In this document: one piece after another, positions 62,731 to 64,000 of the stretch
Layout: every line of letters begins with the position of its first letter
Numbering within the stretch: position 1 is the first letter of the stretch
Assembly (NCBI GenBank): GCA_963721005.1
Contig: CAVRHR010000004.1
Span: 930,001 to 994,000, forward strand
DNA from: VAZQ01 sp963721005
GTDB taxonomy: Bacteria; Pseudomonadota; Alphaproteobacteria; Rhizobiales; Xanthobacteraceae
Reading direction: 5' to 3'
DNA length: 64,000 nucleotides
The notes under the pieces: model-generated
Database searches by the model: none
Seen by the model: only the letters and a program-made list of their open reading frames with translations
What the model was told of the DNA's origin: nothing
Translations under genes and position numbers: made by a program

Positions 62731-64000
62731 ATGGCTCGCAAGTATTTCGGGACCGATGGCATCCGGGGTCGCGCCAACAGCGTGATCGTGCCGGAATTGG
62801 CGTTGCGGGTCGGGCAGGCCGCGGGTTTGGCCTTTCGCCGTGGCGACCACCGCCACCGGGTAGTGATCGGCAAGGACACCCGCCTGTCGGGCTACATGAT
62901 CGAGACCGCCATGGTGGCCGGCTTCACCTCGGTCGGCATGGACGTGCTGTTGCTCGGCCCGATGCCGACGCCGGCGGTCGCCATGCTCACCCGCTCGATG
63001 CGCGCCGACATCGGCGTGATGATATCGGCCTCGCATAACAGCTATGACGACAACGGCATCAAGCTGTTCGGACCCGACGGCTACAAGCTCTCGGACGCGG
63101 TCGAGCAGGAGATCGAGACACTGATCGATTCCGACCTGTCCACGAGGCTGGCGAAGAGCGCCGATCTCGGTCGCGCGACGCGCATCGAAGGCGAGCGCGC
63201 TCGCTACATCGAATTCGCCAAGCGCACGCTGCCGCGTGCGCTCAGTCTCGATGGTCTGCGCATCGTGGTGGATTGCGCCAACGGCGCCGCCTATCGGGTG
63301 GTGCCGGAGGCCCTGTGGGAGCTGGGCGCCGACGTGGTGCCGATCGGGGTCGAGCCCGACGGCTTCAACATCAACCGCGATTGCGGCTCGACCGAGCCGG
63401 CCGCGCTCTGCGCCAAGGTCAAGGAGATGCGGGCCGATATCGGCATCGCGCTCGACGGCGATGCCGATCGCGTCATCATCTCCGACGAGCGCGGCCATCT
63501 GGTCGATGGCGACCAGCTGCTGGCGGTGATCGCCGCGAGCTTCCAGGAGGACGGCCGCCTCACCACGCCCAGCGTAGTCGCCACCGTGATGTCGAACCTC
63601 GGCCTCGAGCGCTATCTAGCTGGGCTCGGCCTATCGCTCGCCCGCACCCCGGTCGGCGATCGCTACGTGCTCGAACACATGCGCGAGCACCATATCAATG
63701 TCGGCGGCGAGGCCTCTGGCCACATCATTCTTTCCGACTACACCACCACCGGCGACGGCTTCGTGGCCGCGCTGCAGGTCCTGGCGGTGCTCAAGAAGCG
63801 CGATCAGCCGGTGTCGAAGGTCTGCCACCGCTTCGATCCGCTGCCGCAGGTGCTCAAGAACGTGCGTTACAACGGCGGCAAGCCGCTGGAGGCCGCCAAG
63901 GTTCGCTCCGCGATCCGGGAGGCGGAACAGCGCCTCAACGGCCACGGTCGCCTCATCGTTCGCTCGTCGGGCACCGAGCCGGTGATCCGGGTAATGGGTG
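62731..64000 (+). CDS. glmM: Phosphoglucosamine mutase GlmM (3' end outside window)
   Basis: GlmM converts glucosamine-6-phosphate to glucosamine-1-phosphate for peptidoglycan and LPS precursors. About 423 of roughly 448 residues are in the window. Seen are MARKYFGTDGIRGRAN, the active-site loop MISASHNSYDDNG with the phosphoserine at S101, the Mg site ALDGDADRVI, the sugar-binding GGEASGHIILSDYTTTGDG, and the phosphate loop RSSGTEPVIRV near the edge. The reading frame is unbroken. AGGAAA precedes the ATG by 4 bases. The stop codon lies beyond 64000. Confidence 0.96.
   Translation, partial: MARKYFGTDGIRGRANSVIVPELALRVGQAAGLAFRRGDHRHRVVIGKDTRLSGYMIETAMVAGFTSVGMDVLLLGPMPTPAVAMLTRSMRADIGVMISASHNSYDDNGIKLFGPDGYKLSDAVEQEIETLIDSDLSTRLAKSADLGRATRIEGERARYIEFAKRTLPRALSLDGLRIVVDCANGAAYRVVPEALWELGADVVPIGVEPDGFNINRDCGSTEPAALCAKVKEMRADIGIALDGDADRVIISDERGHLVDGDQLLAVIAASFQEDGRLTTPSVVATVMSNLGLERYLAGLGLSLARTPVGDRYVLEHMREHHINVGGEASGHIILSDYTTTGDGFVAALQVLAVLKKRDQPVSKVCHRFDPLPQVLKNVRYNGGKPLEAAKVRSAIREAEQRLNGHGRLIVRSSGTEPVIRVMG

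Overview
The window is high-GC chromosomal DNA from an alphaproteobacterium, most likely of the Hyphomicrobiales (Bradyrhizobium / Xanthobacteraceae type). Signs of this are the style of the genes (a D-tartrate-dehydratase-like enolase, Bug/TTT receptors, DUF992, DUF1330, a UvrB with a long N-terminal extension, betaine-lipid genes) and the many intergenic palindromic repeats. About 55 genes can be supported. I saw no rRNA, tRNA or CRISPR array.

Layout. 0-5 kb is an eroded accessory patch. It holds a small secreted protein, a zinc-ribbon gene broken by one missing base, and a DUF3883 (nuclease-like) gene coupled to the C-terminal scrap of an SNF2-type helicase. The scrap is cut off by an IS3-family element, which is itself interrupted by a 310-bp non-autonomous IS200/IS605-type element inserted at TTTAA. 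Gene-free DNA with a 119-bp duplicated repeat follows. 5-9.9 kb: uvrB (single-base frameshift; palindromic repeats inside its coding extension), two exported hypotheticals and a SemiSWEET-type protein. 9.9-24.6 kb: a ricin-type lectin, an intradiol dioxygenase, a DUF1800-DUF1501 pair, a TTT receptor followed by a tartrate-dehydratase-like enzyme, a ModA-like binding protein, two tandem ABC exporters and a GST. 25-30.3 kb: aspartate-type aminotransferase, DUF992, an EF-G-like GTPase and MsrP. 30.4-38.2 kb: a P-loop kinase, a Liv-type binding protein, a UBP zinc finger next to a cNMP-binding FAD oxidoreductase, a 28-residue membrane peptide, and livHMGF.

38.3-52.7 kb reads as a catabolic region. 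It has a cupin, an FAD hydroxylase resembling 2,6-dihydroxypyridine hydroxylase, a second TTT receptor, a beta-hydroxyacid dehydrogenase, a HbpS/GlcG-like protein with three tandem ribosome-binding-site repeats, an M24 hydrolase, a short PEP-utilising enzyme, a 2-hydroxyacid dehydrogenase, a luciferase-like monooxygenase, an IorAB-type molybdenum hydroxylase, a cyclase-family hydrolase and a shikimate-dehydrogenase-like protein. Its substrate is unknown; a heteroaromatic compound is a reasonable guess.

52.7-55.6 kb holds two related secreted proteins and an OmpA-like protein. 55.6-61 kb is a membrane-lipid remodelling block: a metallophosphoesterase (PlcP/LpxH type), a GT4 glycosyltransferase, an LPG-synthase-type membrane protein, and btaB-btaA for betaine lipid, with a degenerate Pho-box-like repeat upstream of btaA. 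The window ends with an FMN-dependent 2-hydroxyacid oxidase, a 66-residue conserved protein and the start of glmM, which runs off the edge.
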